The notes: a model not told the origin generated them from the sequence alone. Numbered from the stretch's first letter, positions 1 through 13,453 are shown. The stretch is 64,000 bases of DNA from Mesostigma viride (GCA_009746045.1 RPFO01000022.1:2168680-2232679), one strand, 5' to 3'. Numbers and translations are program-made.

Positions 1-1248
1 CTGGCGAGGTCGACGTTGTGGCCATCCTTGACGAGCTGGCCGACAGATAAAAGTCGGGTGCTCAGCTTTGGAACGAGCAGCGCGTTTTGGAGGTGCACGT
101 CTGCCTCCTGGCCCGGCAGCTTCAGCTTGACAGTCCCGATGGCTGTCGCCTTCAGTTTGCCGCCTGAGCCGGCAATTTCCCTGTTGTGAGGGTGCAGGCA
201 CACGAAATCCGACGGGCATGGCGTCATGTGACAGCTCGCTGCAGAATCCAGCACCCAGCTGGTCGGCGCCTTCTTTTCATATTGCGTGAGTGCAGCAGTA
301 TCCGACGGCGATGGCGACTCGGCGATGGTGGCGAAGACGAAGCCGGACGGCAGCTCTGCAGCCTCCTGGGTGATGTGCGCCTCGCTGGCACCTGGTGAGT
401 GCCCCTTTCTCGCCGCTGATGTCGCATGGTTCCGTCGCGTCGCCTGGTTCTTGCGTTCTTGCTTCAGCTCCGGATGCTTCTCCCAGCACTGGGCCTCCAC
501 GTGCCCGAGCTTCTTGCAGTGATAGCACCGCTTTCCTCCACTTTTCTTGGTAGTAGTGTGGAAAGCTTGGCCGTCCGATGAGCTCTCCTTCTTTGCTTCA
601 GCAGAACGCCCTCCCATCAGCATGTCCTCCGCCTCCAGCAGCGCAGCCTTGACCTCCTCCAAGTTGTCCTCCTCCTTGAAATGCACCGATATCAGCGCAG
701 GGCGATATTTGTCTGGCAGGCCGCTCTTGAGAATGGCTGCGAAGTCTTGGTCACTCATGACTCCCCCCACAGCACGGTACTCCGCCAGCAGCAGCAGTCC
801 CCTTAGGATATACTGCCCCATGGTCTCCCCTGGCTTCATTTGCAGCCTGTGCAGCTGGACCCTGAGGTCCATCCGGTGGCTCTTGGTGAGCTTTTGCTGC
901 TCGTAGACCTCCCTCAGCGTCTTGTAGAGCTTGCTGCCAGATTGGTCTGGCACGAGCGATAGGATGCGCCTCGCTTCTCCAACAAGTGCAGCTGAGATGA
1001 CAAGGCCGACAGCCATGTCAGCCTTGGGGTCCTCCTTGGTGCCAAGCAGAACATCCTTAACCCCGTAGAAGCGACAGAAGCCCTCAAGGGATGTCTTGGT
1101 CTCCTCCCAGCCACGTAAACTTGTGCCGTCAAATTTCAGCACCATCTTGGAGCACACATTCAGCATAGGAGTGTAGTCCACCTCGCTTGCCATGGAGCTT
1201 GTAACTGGGCTGGGTTTCTTGGTGGTCTTCTTGGAGCTCATGAACAAT

Positions 1249-1260
1249 CCTCCGATACCA
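1249..1260 (-). other. Primer binding site of Copia element A
   Basis: On the minus strand this reads TGGTATCGGAGG directly next to the LTR. TGGTATC is the usual start of Copia primer sites complementary to the 3' end of initiator tRNA-Met. The same 12 bases recur at 7569-7580 and 59568-59579. Confidence 0.75.
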
Positions 1261-2081
1261 TGTTGGAAAAGGTAGAGGAAACTAATGGGTTTTACACAAT
1301 GCCTTGTGCTTGGCCTTGCTACCCTTTCACCTTGCAGGTGATGAAAGACTGAGCTTGAAGACAATGGAAGAGAGACCAGAAAAAGAGTTTTATTTCATAG
1401 GCTTAGAGGTTAGGAATAGAGGTTCAATAGAGGTTAAATGGAGGTGAAATGGAGGTACCTGCCCTTAGGGGCAGTTTCCTTTTATACCTTTTAGGCTAGG
1501 AAGGATGACATCAGCAATGACATCATCACAGAAGCTTGTAGAAACATCCTAGCATAATCCTAGCATATTCCAGCATATTCTCAGTATATTCCAGGAATAT
1601 TCCTGGCATATTCTTAGAACATTCCTAGAACATTCTAGACATGATCCAATGAGCTGGCATAATAGCTCGATGCCAAGTGTCTACGTAATAATGTGCCACG
1701 TAACATGATTAATAAAGTGACACATCTCTTCTCCTTGGAGTGACAAGTGTCATGCAATGAGTCTACCCACTTGTCATCATGTAAGTCATAACATGTGTCA
1801 TCATGAGCTGCCAACACTTGTCAGCTCATGGACCAAACACTTGTCCAATAGGCCATAGCACCACTTGTCAATCAAATACGTGATGCTACTAGGCTGACTC
1901 AGGGTACAAGTCATCCATGTCCAAGTATAGGACTATGGCACATGAATATTGATCAGCTCATTGAGCCCAATCCATCTAGCTCATCATAGCTATCAAATTC
2001 CCAGTCCATATGGAATAAATCCAACAAGAAATAAATCAGGCTGGGATACATTGTGGCCAGGTGGATATAATATCCCTAACA
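1261..2081 (-). repeat. 5' LTR of Copia element A
   Basis: The 821-bp segment begins TGTTGG and ends CTAACA on the plus strand. It is recognisably related to the 777-bp LTRs of the complete element: same first ~50 bp, same GAAAAAGAGTTTTATTTC block, and the same ending with a change in the last few bases. The target duplication cannot be tested because the partner LTR is outside the window. Confidence 0.85.
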
Positions 2082-2415
2082 CACACACCATGCACGCTTG
2101 GGGCGACGGCACTCACATGTACATACACCGCGCACGCAAGGGGCCGGCTGCACTCACATGTACATACACCATGCACGCAAGGGGCGGCTGCACACACACT
2201 TACACACACCGCGCACGCAAGGGGCGGCTGCACACACACTTACACACACACCGCGTACGCAAGGGACGCCTGCACACACACGTACATCCACCATGCACGC
2301 AAGGGCGGCTGCACACAAACGTACATCCACCGCGCACGCAAGGGCGGCTGCACTCACATGTACATACACCATGCACGCAAGGGCCGGCTGCACTCACATG
2401 TATACATACACTGCG
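2082..2415. repeat. Left piece of the 40-bp satellite array
   Basis: This fragment consists of the same ~40-bp units as the large array at 8358-13200 and matches the stretches ending near 9773 and 11186 almost base for base. It was contiguous with the large array before Copia element B inserted at its right edge. The open frames in it are a by-product of the repeat. Confidence 0.95.
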
Positions 2416-3192
2416 TGTTGGAAAGGTAGAGGAAACTAATGGGTTTTACACAATGCCTTGTGCTTGGCCTTGTTACCCTTGCACCTTGCAGGTGATGAAA
2501 GACTGAGCTTGAAGACAATGGAAGAGAGACCAGAAAAAGAGTTTTATTTCTTAGGCTGAGAGGTTAGGAAAAGAGGTACCTGGCCTTAGGAGCCAGTTTC
2601 TTTTTATACCTTTCTAGCTAGGAAGGATGACATCAGATGCTGATGTCATCATAGAAGCTTGTAGAAACATCTAAGCATATTCCCAGCATATTCTCAGTAT
2701 ATTCCAGGAATATTCCTGGTATATTCCTAGAACATTCCAAGGTCATTCTAGAAAGGTTCTAATGAGCTGGCATGACAGTTGATTGCCAAATGTCCTCTGA
2801 ACAATGTGCCACATCTAATGCTTAATAAAGTGACACATGGTTTCTACTTGGAATGACAAGTGTAATCCAATGAGTCTATCCACTTGTCAGTCAATGGAAT
2901 GCAACACTTGTCACTATGAGCTTCCAACACATGTCAGCTCATGGAATGGACACTTGTCTACCAAAGAAGTACACCACTTGTCAAGCATGGAAGTGATGCT
3001 ACTAGACCAACTCAGGTACAAGAGATCTATGGCCAAATATAGGACTATGGCACATGAACATTGATCAGCTCATTGAGAGCAATTCATCTAACTTATCAAT
3101 CTATCAAATTCTCAGCCCTTGTGAAGTAAAACAAAGAAGAATAAAGTCAGGCTGGAATATAGTGTGGGCAGGTGGGTATATGATCCCCAACA
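2416..3192 (-). repeat. 3' LTR of Copia element B
   Basis: This 777-bp LTR begins TGTTGGAAAGG and ends GATCCCCAACA on the plus strand, giving the TG...CA ends usual for LTRs. It is nearly identical to 7581-8357 at a constant offset of 5165 bp. Confidence 0.97.
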
Positions 3193-3200
3193 CCCCCCTT
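3193..3200 (-). other. Polypurine tract of Copia element B
   Basis: The minus strand reads AAGGGGGG immediately before the 3' LTR, which is where plus-strand DNA synthesis is primed in LTR elements. Confidence 0.75.
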
Positions 3201-3220
3201 AGCCAGCTGAACACAAAGGA

Positions 3221-6200
3221 CTAAGTTGACATGAGTTTGCCACGCAGGGCAGTGAACCTGGCACGTGAAAGTGCCTTCGTCAGAAGATCAGCAAGCATGT
3301 CCTCCCCAGGACAATGCTTCATGGCGATGAGTCCCCCCTCCACCTTCTCCCGGATGAAATGGAAACGCACGTCAATGTGCTTCGTGCGCTTGGGATGAAC
3401 AGGGTCACGAGCGAGTGCCACGGCGCCTGTGTTGTCGCAGAAGACAGGCGTGGGCCCCTGAACTGGATGCCCCAGCTCCCCCAACATGTGCCTCAGTGGA
3501 AGCACTAGCTGGGTTACGCTGCTAGCAGCAATGTACTCCGCCTCGCAGGAAGACAGGGCGGTAACGTGCTGCTTGCGGCTGCACCACTCGACTGCGGCCC
3601 CCTGAACATCACTACATTGCCAGAGACAGATCTGCGTGTCTCAGGGCAGTTCCCCCAATCGGCATCCGTCCACCCCTCCAGCCCCCCTTGGCCACCATAG
3701 CGCAGTCCCAAGTCCTTGGTGTGGACAAGGTAGCGCACCAATCGCTTGGCCAGCTCCAAGTCGCCCTCCGTGGGTGCCTGCATGCATTGGGCCAGCTGGT
3801 TGACAGCAAAAGCAATGTCTGGGCGCGTCCATGTCGCGGCGTACATGAGAGCACCAACAATCTGCTGAAAGAGTTGATGGTTTGGGGCATCACACATTCC
3901 CCCTCGCGACGGGGACTACCAGGCACTATAGGGGTGTGCACAGGGTGAGGGGTAGAAAGCCCAAAACGGGCAGCAATAGCTTCAATGTAGGGCCGTTGGT
4001 GCATGGTAAGGGAACGAGACGCAGGGTCGATAGTAAGGGAAACACCGAGGAAAAGAGAGGGATTGTCCGACTCAGTGATTGAAAAGTATTAGCCAAACGG
4101 CGAGACCAGGATGCCAGCCAGGAAGGGGAAGGATGAGCAGCAAGAATGTCATCGACGTGCACGAACACGAAACCACGAGACGAAGGGTAGTAATACAGGC
4201 ACGCATCAATTTGGCTTTGGATGGCGCCGTCAGAAAGAAGGTGTGCACGGAACGTTTTATGCCAATTGCGTGGCGCTTGCTTGATGCCATACAAGCTGCG
4301 GTGCAGCTTCCACACAAGCACATCGCCATTGGCATCCCGCTCTTCAAAGCCAGTAGGGGGACGCACAAAGACATCCTCCTGTAGGGGAGCATAGAGAAAA
4401 GCGGTTCGGACATCGAGCTGCTTGACAGTAAAGCCAGACGTGACAGCTAAAGCAAGAGCAAGTCGCACGGTGGACGCACGAACAGTGGGGGAAAAGACTT
4501 CATTAAAGTCGATACCTTCACGTTGGGCAAAACCTTTCACGACAAACCTGGCCTTGTGACGGCCGTCGGACTTGACAGCAAATACCCACCGGGAAGGGAG
4601 GACCTTGGCACCGGCGGGCAAAGTACGCGGGCTCACAAGCGAGTATACTGCATGATCACGAATGCTATTAATTTCGCTCAACATCGCAGCCCGCCACTCT
4701 GGACTGTTGTTAGCCTCAGTAAAGGAGACGGGAAGGGAAACGTCACTGCCAGTAAAATGCACTGTGTCAAAAAGATCACGAACTGACTGGTAATGCGGAA
4801 AAAAACGAGCCCATTTAGGCGACACCGTGACAGGGGGAGCATAGGTAGTAATCTCCATCGCGAGGGGTTCACGGGTGCTACCGCAAAACATCAGCTCATC
4901 AGCAGTTGCCATGGTGACATTACCAGCTGGGTTACGTCGCAGCGCAGAGATTGTACTTTGCAGTCGAGCAGCACTTGAAGTGGCAGTGACCGGTGGACCA
5001 GCAGACAGCTCCCGTGCGTCACTTGGGGAGACGTCGTCAGTAGTTAGGACGGGCTGTGAAAAGTTTGGAGCACCGTCGAGCGCCTCCGGAACTGGTCTAG
5101 GACTTGGGACGTTGACTGCATCAGGACTTGGTGCGTCCGCTCCCTCGTGGCGAAGCTCCTCAGGAATATCCCTTCTGGTGGCGTCCAGAAACCTCGCCTG
5201 AGACCGGGTGACCGGTCCGCTAGGTTCGGCCAGAGAATTTGGCTGAACTTCTGCTACAGCCGGAAGATCAGTTGGTGAAGTTTCCTCCAGTGCGGCAGAA
5301 CTTTCCAGAAGCGGCGCAGGAGTTGGCATGGCCCCATTGCGCCAGGCCTCATTGAAGGTGACATGCAGGCGGCGAATGACATCCTTGGATTCTGGACGGT
5401 AAATGAGGTACGCCGGCGATTCCAGATCATAGCCGACGAAGATTCCAGGCAGAGCCTTGGCCTCCAGCTTGCCACGTGGGCCCTCCACCCGATAGAAGGC
5501 AGGGCAGCCGAAAATTCGAAGATTCGAGAGATCCGCATTGCGACCGGTGAGCAGGAAGTGTGGCGTGGCACCTCCAGGATTCGAGCTAGACGGCAGGCGG
5601 TTAAGTATATAAACCGCGCAATTGAAGGCTAGTGCCCAGAATCCTTTGGGCAAACCGGCATGCGTGAGCATTGCCAGTGTCATGCCCATGGCCAGACCCC
5701 ACAGCCGCTCCGCCACTCCGTTCTGCTCAGGAGTGTAGGGGCTGGAGAACTCCTGGTGCACTCGGTGTTCAGCGCAGACGGCCCGCCACGCCTGCCCAGT
5801 GAAGACTGCGTCGTTGTCGGTCCGGAGAAGAATCGAACCGTTGTAGAAGGGGCGAATTTCGCGCGCGAGCAGCTGCTGTAGGGCGTCAACAGCCTCGTCC
5901 TTGTGTCGAAGCGGAAAGCACCATCGCCAGCGGGTAGCATCGTCGGTGAAGCCGAGCATGTAGCGGGCGCCTCCAATTGCTGGCTGCATCGGCCCGAGAA
6001 TGTCGCTGTGAAGCTTGGCTCGGGGAACAGTCGATCGGAGCTGTCCAGGCGAAAATGAGCGCCTCTTGATGAAGCCAGCAGGGCAGGATGGGCAGCCAGG
6101 CGATGACAGGCGCCTCGAAAAAAGGTTAGACTCCGGAATGGCGGCCAGCCTCTTGATCCGATCTTCGCCAGCATGCCCAAGACGCCAGTGCCAGAGCAGG

Positions 6201-7561
6201 CTCGCCGGCCGCTCGATGGCCGTGGCAGCCATTGCCGCCTCGTCGCGCTCCGCAGGTAACACGTAGATGTTGTTCTGCAGCGCAATCTTGTGCGTCTCGT
6301 TGTCCAGCACCACTGTCTGCTCGGTGAGGTCGACTTTGTGGCCGTCCTTGGCGAGCTGCCCAGCTGATAGCAGTCGGGCGCTCAAGCCGGGCACGAAGAG
6401 CGCACCATTCAGGTGCACATGCTGGTTGGGCAGTTTGAGCCGAATCGTGCCCACTCCCGTCGCGCGAAGACGTCCTCCTGATCCGACGATGTTCCTAGTG
6501 GTGGGGGTGAGGGACACAAAGTCAGTGCGGCATGGGGACATGTGGCTGCTTGCAGCGGAGTCCAGAACCCAGGCAGGGGGCTTGGGGCTATACTGCGTGA
6601 GTGCAGCAGCCTCCTGCGACGGCGCCGACTCGGCGATGGTGGTGAAGACGAAGCCCTCCGGCAGCTCCGCGGCCTCCTGGGTGTTGTTGGCCACGCTTCC
6701 GCCAGGTGAGGTCTCCTTCTTGGTCGCTTGGTTGCCCCTCCTGCGCTGGTTGCCCCGCCGTCCTTGGTTCTTGCTTCGTGGCTTGAGCTGGGAGTTCTTT
6801 TGCCAGCACTGGGTCTCCGCATGCCCACTCCTGTTGCAGTAGGCGCAGTGCTTCCTCTCACCACCCTTGTTGGCAGTGTGGAAAGCTTGACCTTGGGCTG
6901 GCTCCTCCTTGGTAGCTTGAGAAGGCCGTCCTCCCAGCAGCATGTCCTCCGCCTCCAGCAGCGCAGCCTTGACCTCCTCCAAGCTGTCCTCCTCTTTGAA
7001 GTGCGCTGAAATCAGGGCAGGGCGATATCGGTCAGGCAGGCCGCTCTTGAGGATAGCCGCAAAATCTTGGTCGCTCATGACGCCTCCCACCGCACGGTAG
7101 TCCGCCAGCAGCAGCAATCCACGTAGGATATACTGCCCCATGGTCTCCCCAGGCTTCATTTGCAGCCGGTGAAGCTGAATCCTGAGGTCCATGCGGTGAC
7201 TCTTGGTGAGCTTTTGTTGCTCGTAGACCTCCCTCAGCGTCTTGTAGAGCTTGCTGCCAGATTGGTCTGGCACGAGCGATAGGATGCGCCTCGCTTCTCC
7301 CACAAGTGCAGCTGAGATGACAAGGCCAACAGCTTGGTCAGCCTTGCGGTCCTGCCTGGTGCCCAGCAGGACGTCCTTAACCTCATAGAAGGAACAGAAA
7401 CCCTCAAGAGATGTCTTGGTCTCCTCCCAGCCACGTAGGCTTGTGCCATCGAATTTCAGCACCATCTTGGAGCACACATTCAGCATAGGAGTGTAGTCGA
7501 CGTCGCTTGCCATGGAGCTTGTAGCTGGGCTGGGTTTCTTGGTGGTCTTCTTGGAGCTCAT
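3221..7561 (-). pseudogene. Copia B gag-pol coding region (fossil)
   Basis: The minus-strand coding region encodes a Copia polyprotein. From the start (7561) there is a gag domain, then a zinc knuckle with CAYCNRSGHAETQC (about 6800-6850), an aspartic protease with WVLDSAASSH (about 6530-6570), and an integrase with an H-H-C-C zinc site and catalytic core carrying HSDILGP and PEQNGVAE (about 5700-6200). A Copia reverse transcriptase with FVHVDDIL follows (near 4150), and RNase H ends near 3221. The order protease-integrase-RT-RNase H assigns it to Ty1/Copia, not Ty3. The polyprotein normally assembles virus-like particles and copies the element RNA in the cytoplasm. It is mostly open but has about two or three breaks. 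Confidence 0.93.
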
Positions 7562-7568
7562 GAAGATT

Positions 7569-7580
7569 CCTCCGATACCA
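7569..7580 (-). other. Primer binding site of Copia element B
   Basis: The minus strand reads TGGTATCGGAGG directly after the 5' LTR, which is the position for tRNA-primed first-strand synthesis. It probably pairs with initiator tRNA-Met. Confidence 0.8.
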
Positions 7581-8357
7581 TGTTGGAAAGGTAGAGGAAA
7601 CTAATGGGTTTTACACAATGCCTTGTGCTTGGCCTTGTTACCCTTGCACCTTGCAGGTGATGAAAGACTGAGCTTGAAGACAATGGAAGAGAGACCAGAA
7701 AAAGAGTTTTATTTCTTAGGCTGAGAGGTTAGGAAAAGAGGTACCTGGCCTTAGGAGCCAGTTTCTTTTTATACCTTTCTAGCTAGGAAGGATGACATCA
7801 GATGCTGATGTCATCATAGAAGCTTGTAGAAACATCTAAGCATATTCCCAGCATATTCTCAGTATATTCCAGGAATATTCCTGGTATATTCCTAGAACAT
7901 TCCAAGGTCATTCTAGAAAGGTTCTAATGAGCTGGCATGACAGTTGATTGCCAAATGTCCTCTGAACAATGTGCCACATCTAATGCTTAATAAAGTGACA
8001 CATGGTTTCTACTTGGAATGACAAGTGTAATCCAATGAGTCTATCCACTTGTCAGTCAATGGAATGCAACACTTGTCACTATGAGCTTCCAACACATGTC
8101 AGCTCATGGAATGGACACTTGTCTACCAAAGAAGTACACCACTTGTCAAGCATGGAAGTGATGCTACTAGACCAACTCAGGTACAAGAGATCTATGGCCA
8201 AATATAGGACTATGGCACATGAACATTGATCAGCTCATTGAGAGCAATTCATCTAACTTATCAATCTATCAAATTCTCAGCCCTTGTGAAGTAAAACAAA
8301 GAAGAAGAAAGTCAGGCTGGAATATAGTGTGGGCAGGTGGGTATATGATCCCCAACA
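7581..8357 (-). repeat. 5' LTR of Copia element B
   Basis: This 777-bp LTR is the partner of 2416-3192. It would hold the promoter of the element in its minus-strand orientation. It is followed on the right by CTGCG, the target duplication, and then by satellite DNA. Confidence 0.97.
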
Positions 8358-11300
8358 CTGCGCACGCAAGGGGCGGCTGCACACACGTGTACATACACCA
8401 TGCACGCAAGGGGCGAGTGCACGCACACTTACACACACACCGCGCACGCAAGGGACGCCTGCACACACACGTACATCCACCATGCACGCAAGGGGCCGGC
8501 TGCACTCACATGTACATACACCATGCACGCAAGGGGCGGCTGCACACACGTGTACATACACCATGCACGCAAGGGGCGAGTGCACGCACACTTACACACA
8601 CACCGCGCACGCAAGGGACGCCTGCACACACACGTACATCCACCATGCACGCAAGGGCCGGCTGCACACACACGCACATCCACCGCGCACGCAAGGGGCA
8701 ACTGCACACACACGTACACACACCATGCACGCTTGGGGCGACGGCACTCACACGTACATCCACTGCGCACGCACGGGGCGACTGCACACACATGTACATA
8801 CACCATGCACGCAAGGGGCGGCTGCACACACACGTACATACACCATGCACACAAGGGGCGAATGCAAACACATGTACATACACCATGCACGCAAGGGCCG
8901 GCATGCACAGAAACGTACATACAACGCGCACGCAAGGGGCAACTGCACACACACGTACACACACCATGCACGGAAGGGACAGCTGCACTCACATGTACAC
9001 ACACAAAGCACGCAAGGGGCGGCTGCACACACACGTACATACACCGCGCACGCAAGGGGCGAGTGCAAACACATGTACATACACCGCGCACGCAAGGGGC
9101 AACTGCCCACACATGTACATACACTGCGCACGCAAGGGGCAGCTGCACTCACACGTACACACACCGCGCACGCAAGGGCCGGTTGCACACACACGTACAC
9201 ACACCATGCACGCAAGGGGCGGCTGCACACACACGTACACACACCATGCACGGAAGGGGCGGCTGCACACACATGTACATACACCATGCACGGAAGGGAC
9301 GGCTGCACGCACACTTACACACACACCGCGCACGCAAGGGACGCCTGCACACACACGTACATCCACCATGCACGCAAGGGCCGGCTGCACACACACGTAC
9401 ATCCACCGCGCACGCAAGGGGCAACTGCACACACACGTACACACACCATGCACGCTTGGGGCGACGGCACTCTCATGTACATACACCGCGCACGCAAGGG
9501 GCCCGCTGCACTCACATGTACATACACCATGCACGCAAGGGGCGGCTGCACACACACTTACACACACCGCGCACGCAAGGGGCGGCTGCACACACACTTA
9601 CACACACACCGCGTACGCAAGGGACGCCTGCACACACACGTACATCCACCATGCACGCAAGGGCCGGCTGCACACAAACGTACATCCACCGCGCACGCAA
9701 GGGGCGGCTGCACTCACATGTACATACACCATGCACGCAAGGGGCCGGCTGCACTCACATGTATACATACACTGCGCACGCAAGGGGCGGCTGCACACAC
9801 ATGTACATACACCATGCACGCAAGGGCGAGTGCACGCACACTAACACACACACCGCGCACGCAAGGGACGCCTGCACACACACGTACATCCACCATGCAC
9901 GCAAGGGGCCGGCTGCACTCACATGTACATACACCATGCACGCAAGGGGCGGCTGCACACACGTGTACATACACCATGCACGCAAGGGGCGAGTGCACGC
10001 ACACTTACACACACACCGCGCACGCAAGGGACGCCTGCACACACACGTACATCCACCATGCACGCAAGGGGCGGCTGCACACACACGCACATCCACCGCG
10101 CACGCAAGGGGCAACTGCACACACACGTACACACACCATGCACGCTTGGGGCGACGGCACTCACACGTACATCCACTGCGCACGCACGGGGCGACTGCAC
10201 ACACATGTACATACACCATGCACGCAAGGGGCGGCAGCACACACACGTACATACACCATGCACACAAGGGGCGAATGCAAACACATGTACATACACCATG
10301 CACGCAAGGGCCGGCATGCACAGAAACGTACATACAACGCGCACGCAAGGGGCAACTGCACACACACGTACACACACCATGCACGGAAGGGACAGCTGCA
10401 CTCACATGTACACACACAAAGCACGCAAGGGGCGGCTGCACACACACGTACATACACCGCGCACGCAAGGGGCGAGTGCAAACACATGTACATACACCGC
10501 GCACGCAAGGGGCAACTGCCCACACATGTACATACACTGCGCACGCAAGGGGCAGCTGCACTCACACGTACATACACCGCGCACGCAAGGGCCGGTTGCA
10601 CACACACGTACACACACCATGCACGCAAGGGGCAACTGCACACACACGTACACACACCATGCACGGAAGGGGCGGCTGCACACACATGTACATACACCAT
10701 GCACGGAAGGGACGGCTGCACGCACACTTACACACACACCGCGCACGCAAGGGACGCCTGCACACACGTACATCCACCATGCACGCAAGGGCCGGCTGCA
10801 CACACACGTACATCCACCGCGCACGCAAGGGGCAACTGCACACACACGTACACACACCATGCACGCTTGGGGCGACGGCACTCACATGTACATACACCGC
10901 GCACGCAAGGGGCCGGCTGCACTCACATGTACATACACCATGCACGCAAGGGGCGGCTGCACACACACTTACACACACCGCGCACGCAAGGGGCGGCTGC
11001 ACACACACTTACACACACACCGCGTACGCAAGGGACGCCTGCACACACACGTACATCCACCATGCACGCAAGGGCCGGCTGCACACAAACGTACATCCAC
11101 CGCGCACGCAAGGGGCGGCTGCACTCACATGTACATACACCATGCACGCAAGGGGCCGGCTGCACTCACATGTATACATACACTGCGCACGCAAGGGGCG
11201 GCTGCACACACATGTACATACACCATGCACGCAAGGGGCGAGTGCACGCACACTTACACACACACCGCGCACGCAAGGGACGCCTGCACACACACGTACA

Positions 11301-13200
11301 TCCACCATGCACGCAAGGGGCCGGCTGCACTCACATGTACATACACTGCGCACGCAAGGGGCGGCTGCACACACGTGTACATACACCATGCATGCAAGGG
11401 CGAGTGCACGCACACTTACACACACACCGCGCACGCAAGGGACGCCTGCACACACACGTACATCCACCATGCACGCAAGGGCCGGCTGCACACACACGCA
11501 CATCCACCGCGCACGCAAGGGGCAACTGCACACACACGTACACACACCATGCACGCTTGGGGCGACGGCACTCACACGTACATCCACTGCGCACGCACGG
11601 GGCGACTGCACACACATGTACATACACCATGCACGCAAGGGGCGGCTGCACACACACGTACATACACCATGCACACAAGGGGCGAATGCAAACACATGTA
11701 CATACACCATGCACGCAAGGGCCGGCATGCACAGAAACGTACATACAACGCGCACGCAAGGGGCAACTGCACACACACGTACACACACCATGCACGGAAG
11801 GGACAGCTGCACTCACATGTACACACACAAAGCACGCAAGGGGCGGCTGCACACACACGTACATACACCGCGCACGTGCAAGGGGCGAGTGCAAACACAT
11901 GTACATACACCGCGCACGCAAGGGGCAACTGCCCACACATGTACATACACTGCGCACGCAAGGGGCAGCTGCACTCACACGTACATACACCGCGCACGCA
12001 AGGGCCGGCTGCACTCACATGTACACACACCATGCACGCAAGGGGCGGCTGCACACACATGTACATACACCGCGCACGTAGATCCACCGCGCACGCAAGG
12101 GACGGCTACCCACACACGTACATCCACTGCGCACGCACGGGTCGACTGCACACACATGTACATACACCATGCACGCAAGGGGCGGCTGCACACACATGTA
12201 CATCCACCGCGCACGCAAGGGGCGAGTGCAAACACATGTACATACACCGCGCACGCAAGGGGCAACTGCCCACACATGTACATACACCGCGCACGCAAGG
12301 GCCGGCTGCACTCACATGTACATACACCGCGCACGCAAGGGGCGACTGCAAACACATGTACATACACCGCGCACGCAAGGGGCAACTGCCCACACATGTA
12401 CATCCACCGCGCACGCAAGGGCCGGCTGCACTCACATGTACATACACCGCGCATGCAAGTGGCGGCTGCACACACACGTACACACACCATGCACGCAATG
12501 GGCGAGTGCAAACACATGTACATACACCGCGCACGCAAGGGGCAACTGCCCACACATGTACATCCACCGCGCACGCAAGGGCCGGCTGCACACACATGTA
12601 CATACACCATGCAGGCAAGGACAAGGATGCACACACATGTACACACACCATACACGCAAGGGCCGGCTGCTCACACATGTACATACACCATGCACGCAAG
12701 GGGCGGCTGCACACACATGTACATACACCGCGCACGCAAGGGGCAACTGCCCACACATGTACATCCACCGCGCACGCAAGGGTCGGCTGCACTCACATGT
12801 ACATACTCGCGCACGCAAGGGGCGGCTGCACACACACGTACACACACCATGCACGCAAGGGCCGGCATGCACACACCCGTACATACACCGCGCACGCAAG
12901 GGGCGGCTGCACACACACGTACACACACCATGCACGCAATGGGCAAGTGCAAACACATGTACATACACCGCGCACGATAGGGGCAACTGCCCACACATGT
13001 ACATCCACCGCGCACGCAAGGGTCGGCTGCACTCACATGTACATACTCGCGCACGCAAGGGGCGGCTGCACACACAGGTACACACACCATGCACGCAAGG
13101 GCCGGCATGCACACACACGTACATACACCGCGCACGCAAGGGGCGGCTGCACAGAAACGTACACACACCGCGCACGCAAGGGCCGGCTGCACGTGTACAC
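8358..13200. repeat. Large ~40-bp satellite array with ~1.41-kb higher-order repeat
   Basis: About 120 tandem units of roughly 40 bp fill this segment. Each has the core GCACGCAAGGGGC, a variable middle, and an end such as ACACACGTACATACACC. Units alternate between CATGCACGC and CGCGCACGC starts and between GTACATAC, GTACACAC and TTACACAC ends. Blocks of about 35 units recur at about 1412 bp: a distinctive GGCATGCACAGAAACG unit appears near 8900, 10312 and 11724, giving three near-identical higher-order copies. The tail after about 12,060 is less ordered. Because 40 is not a multiple of 3 and the units lack stop triplets in most phases, very long frames are open on both strands. They look like a consequence of the repeat and not like genes. 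Confidence 0.97.
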
Positions 13201-13360
13201 ACCTTGCACGTACAACACACAACACACACACACACAACAAAAAATTATATACACACACACGCACACGCACACGCACACGCACACGCACACGCACACGCAC
13301 AACACATACCACACACAACACACACACGCACATGTGAACAACACACACACACAACAATTA
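13201..13360. repeat. CA-rich simple repeats at the satellite edge
   Basis: The satellite decays into AC-dinucleotide runs and a clean CACACG hexamer run at about 13,251-13,300. Confidence 0.9.
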
Positions 13361-13453
13361 TAATATTAGTAACAAAATAGTAATAAAGTATTTGCAAGCG
13401 TACTTCGTGTGAATTATGTGTAGACGAGAATAGAAGCTAAACAAAACTCTAAT

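Larger units (their letters stand above)
1..2081 (-). mobile_element. Ty1/Copia LTR retrotransposon A, partial (runs off the left edge)
   Basis: Minus-strand Copia-type element of which only the 5' LTR, primer site and gag portion are inside the window. The 1-1241 stretch encodes, on the minus strand, a protein closely related to the gag of the complete Copia element at 2416-8357, including the start region with SSKKTTKKPSP and the zinc-knuckle region near 500-545. The translation follows that of its neighbour but with clear divergence, so it is a separate member of the same family. It appears broken in the visible part by a few breaks. Its LTR ends directly against satellite DNA. The rest, including pol and the 3' LTR, lies outside the window. 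Confidence 0.85.
2416..8357 (-). mobile_element. Ty1/Copia LTR retrotransposon B, complete structure
   Basis: A 5942-bp element with two 777-bp LTRs (2416-3192 and 7581-8357), a primer site next to the right LTR, a polypurine tract next to the left LTR, and a 5-bp target duplication CTGCG (2411-2415 and 8358-8362). The coding region is on the minus strand with gag, protease, integrase, reverse transcriptase and RNase H in Copia order. The LTRs look almost identical, which points to a recent insertion. The structure is whole, while the coding region carries about two or three breaks. It sits inside the satellite array. Confidence 0.97.

Noticed and set aside
2082-13200. CRISPR array
   Set aside because: The repeat is a contiguous minisatellite with no unique spacers, in a eukaryotic context.
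8219-13380. Very long open frames (up to about 1500 codons) encoding His/Thr/Cys-rich repeats
   Set aside because: They lie in the 40-bp satellite and are open in several frames of both strands at once. No start context, splice site or known domain supports a protein.
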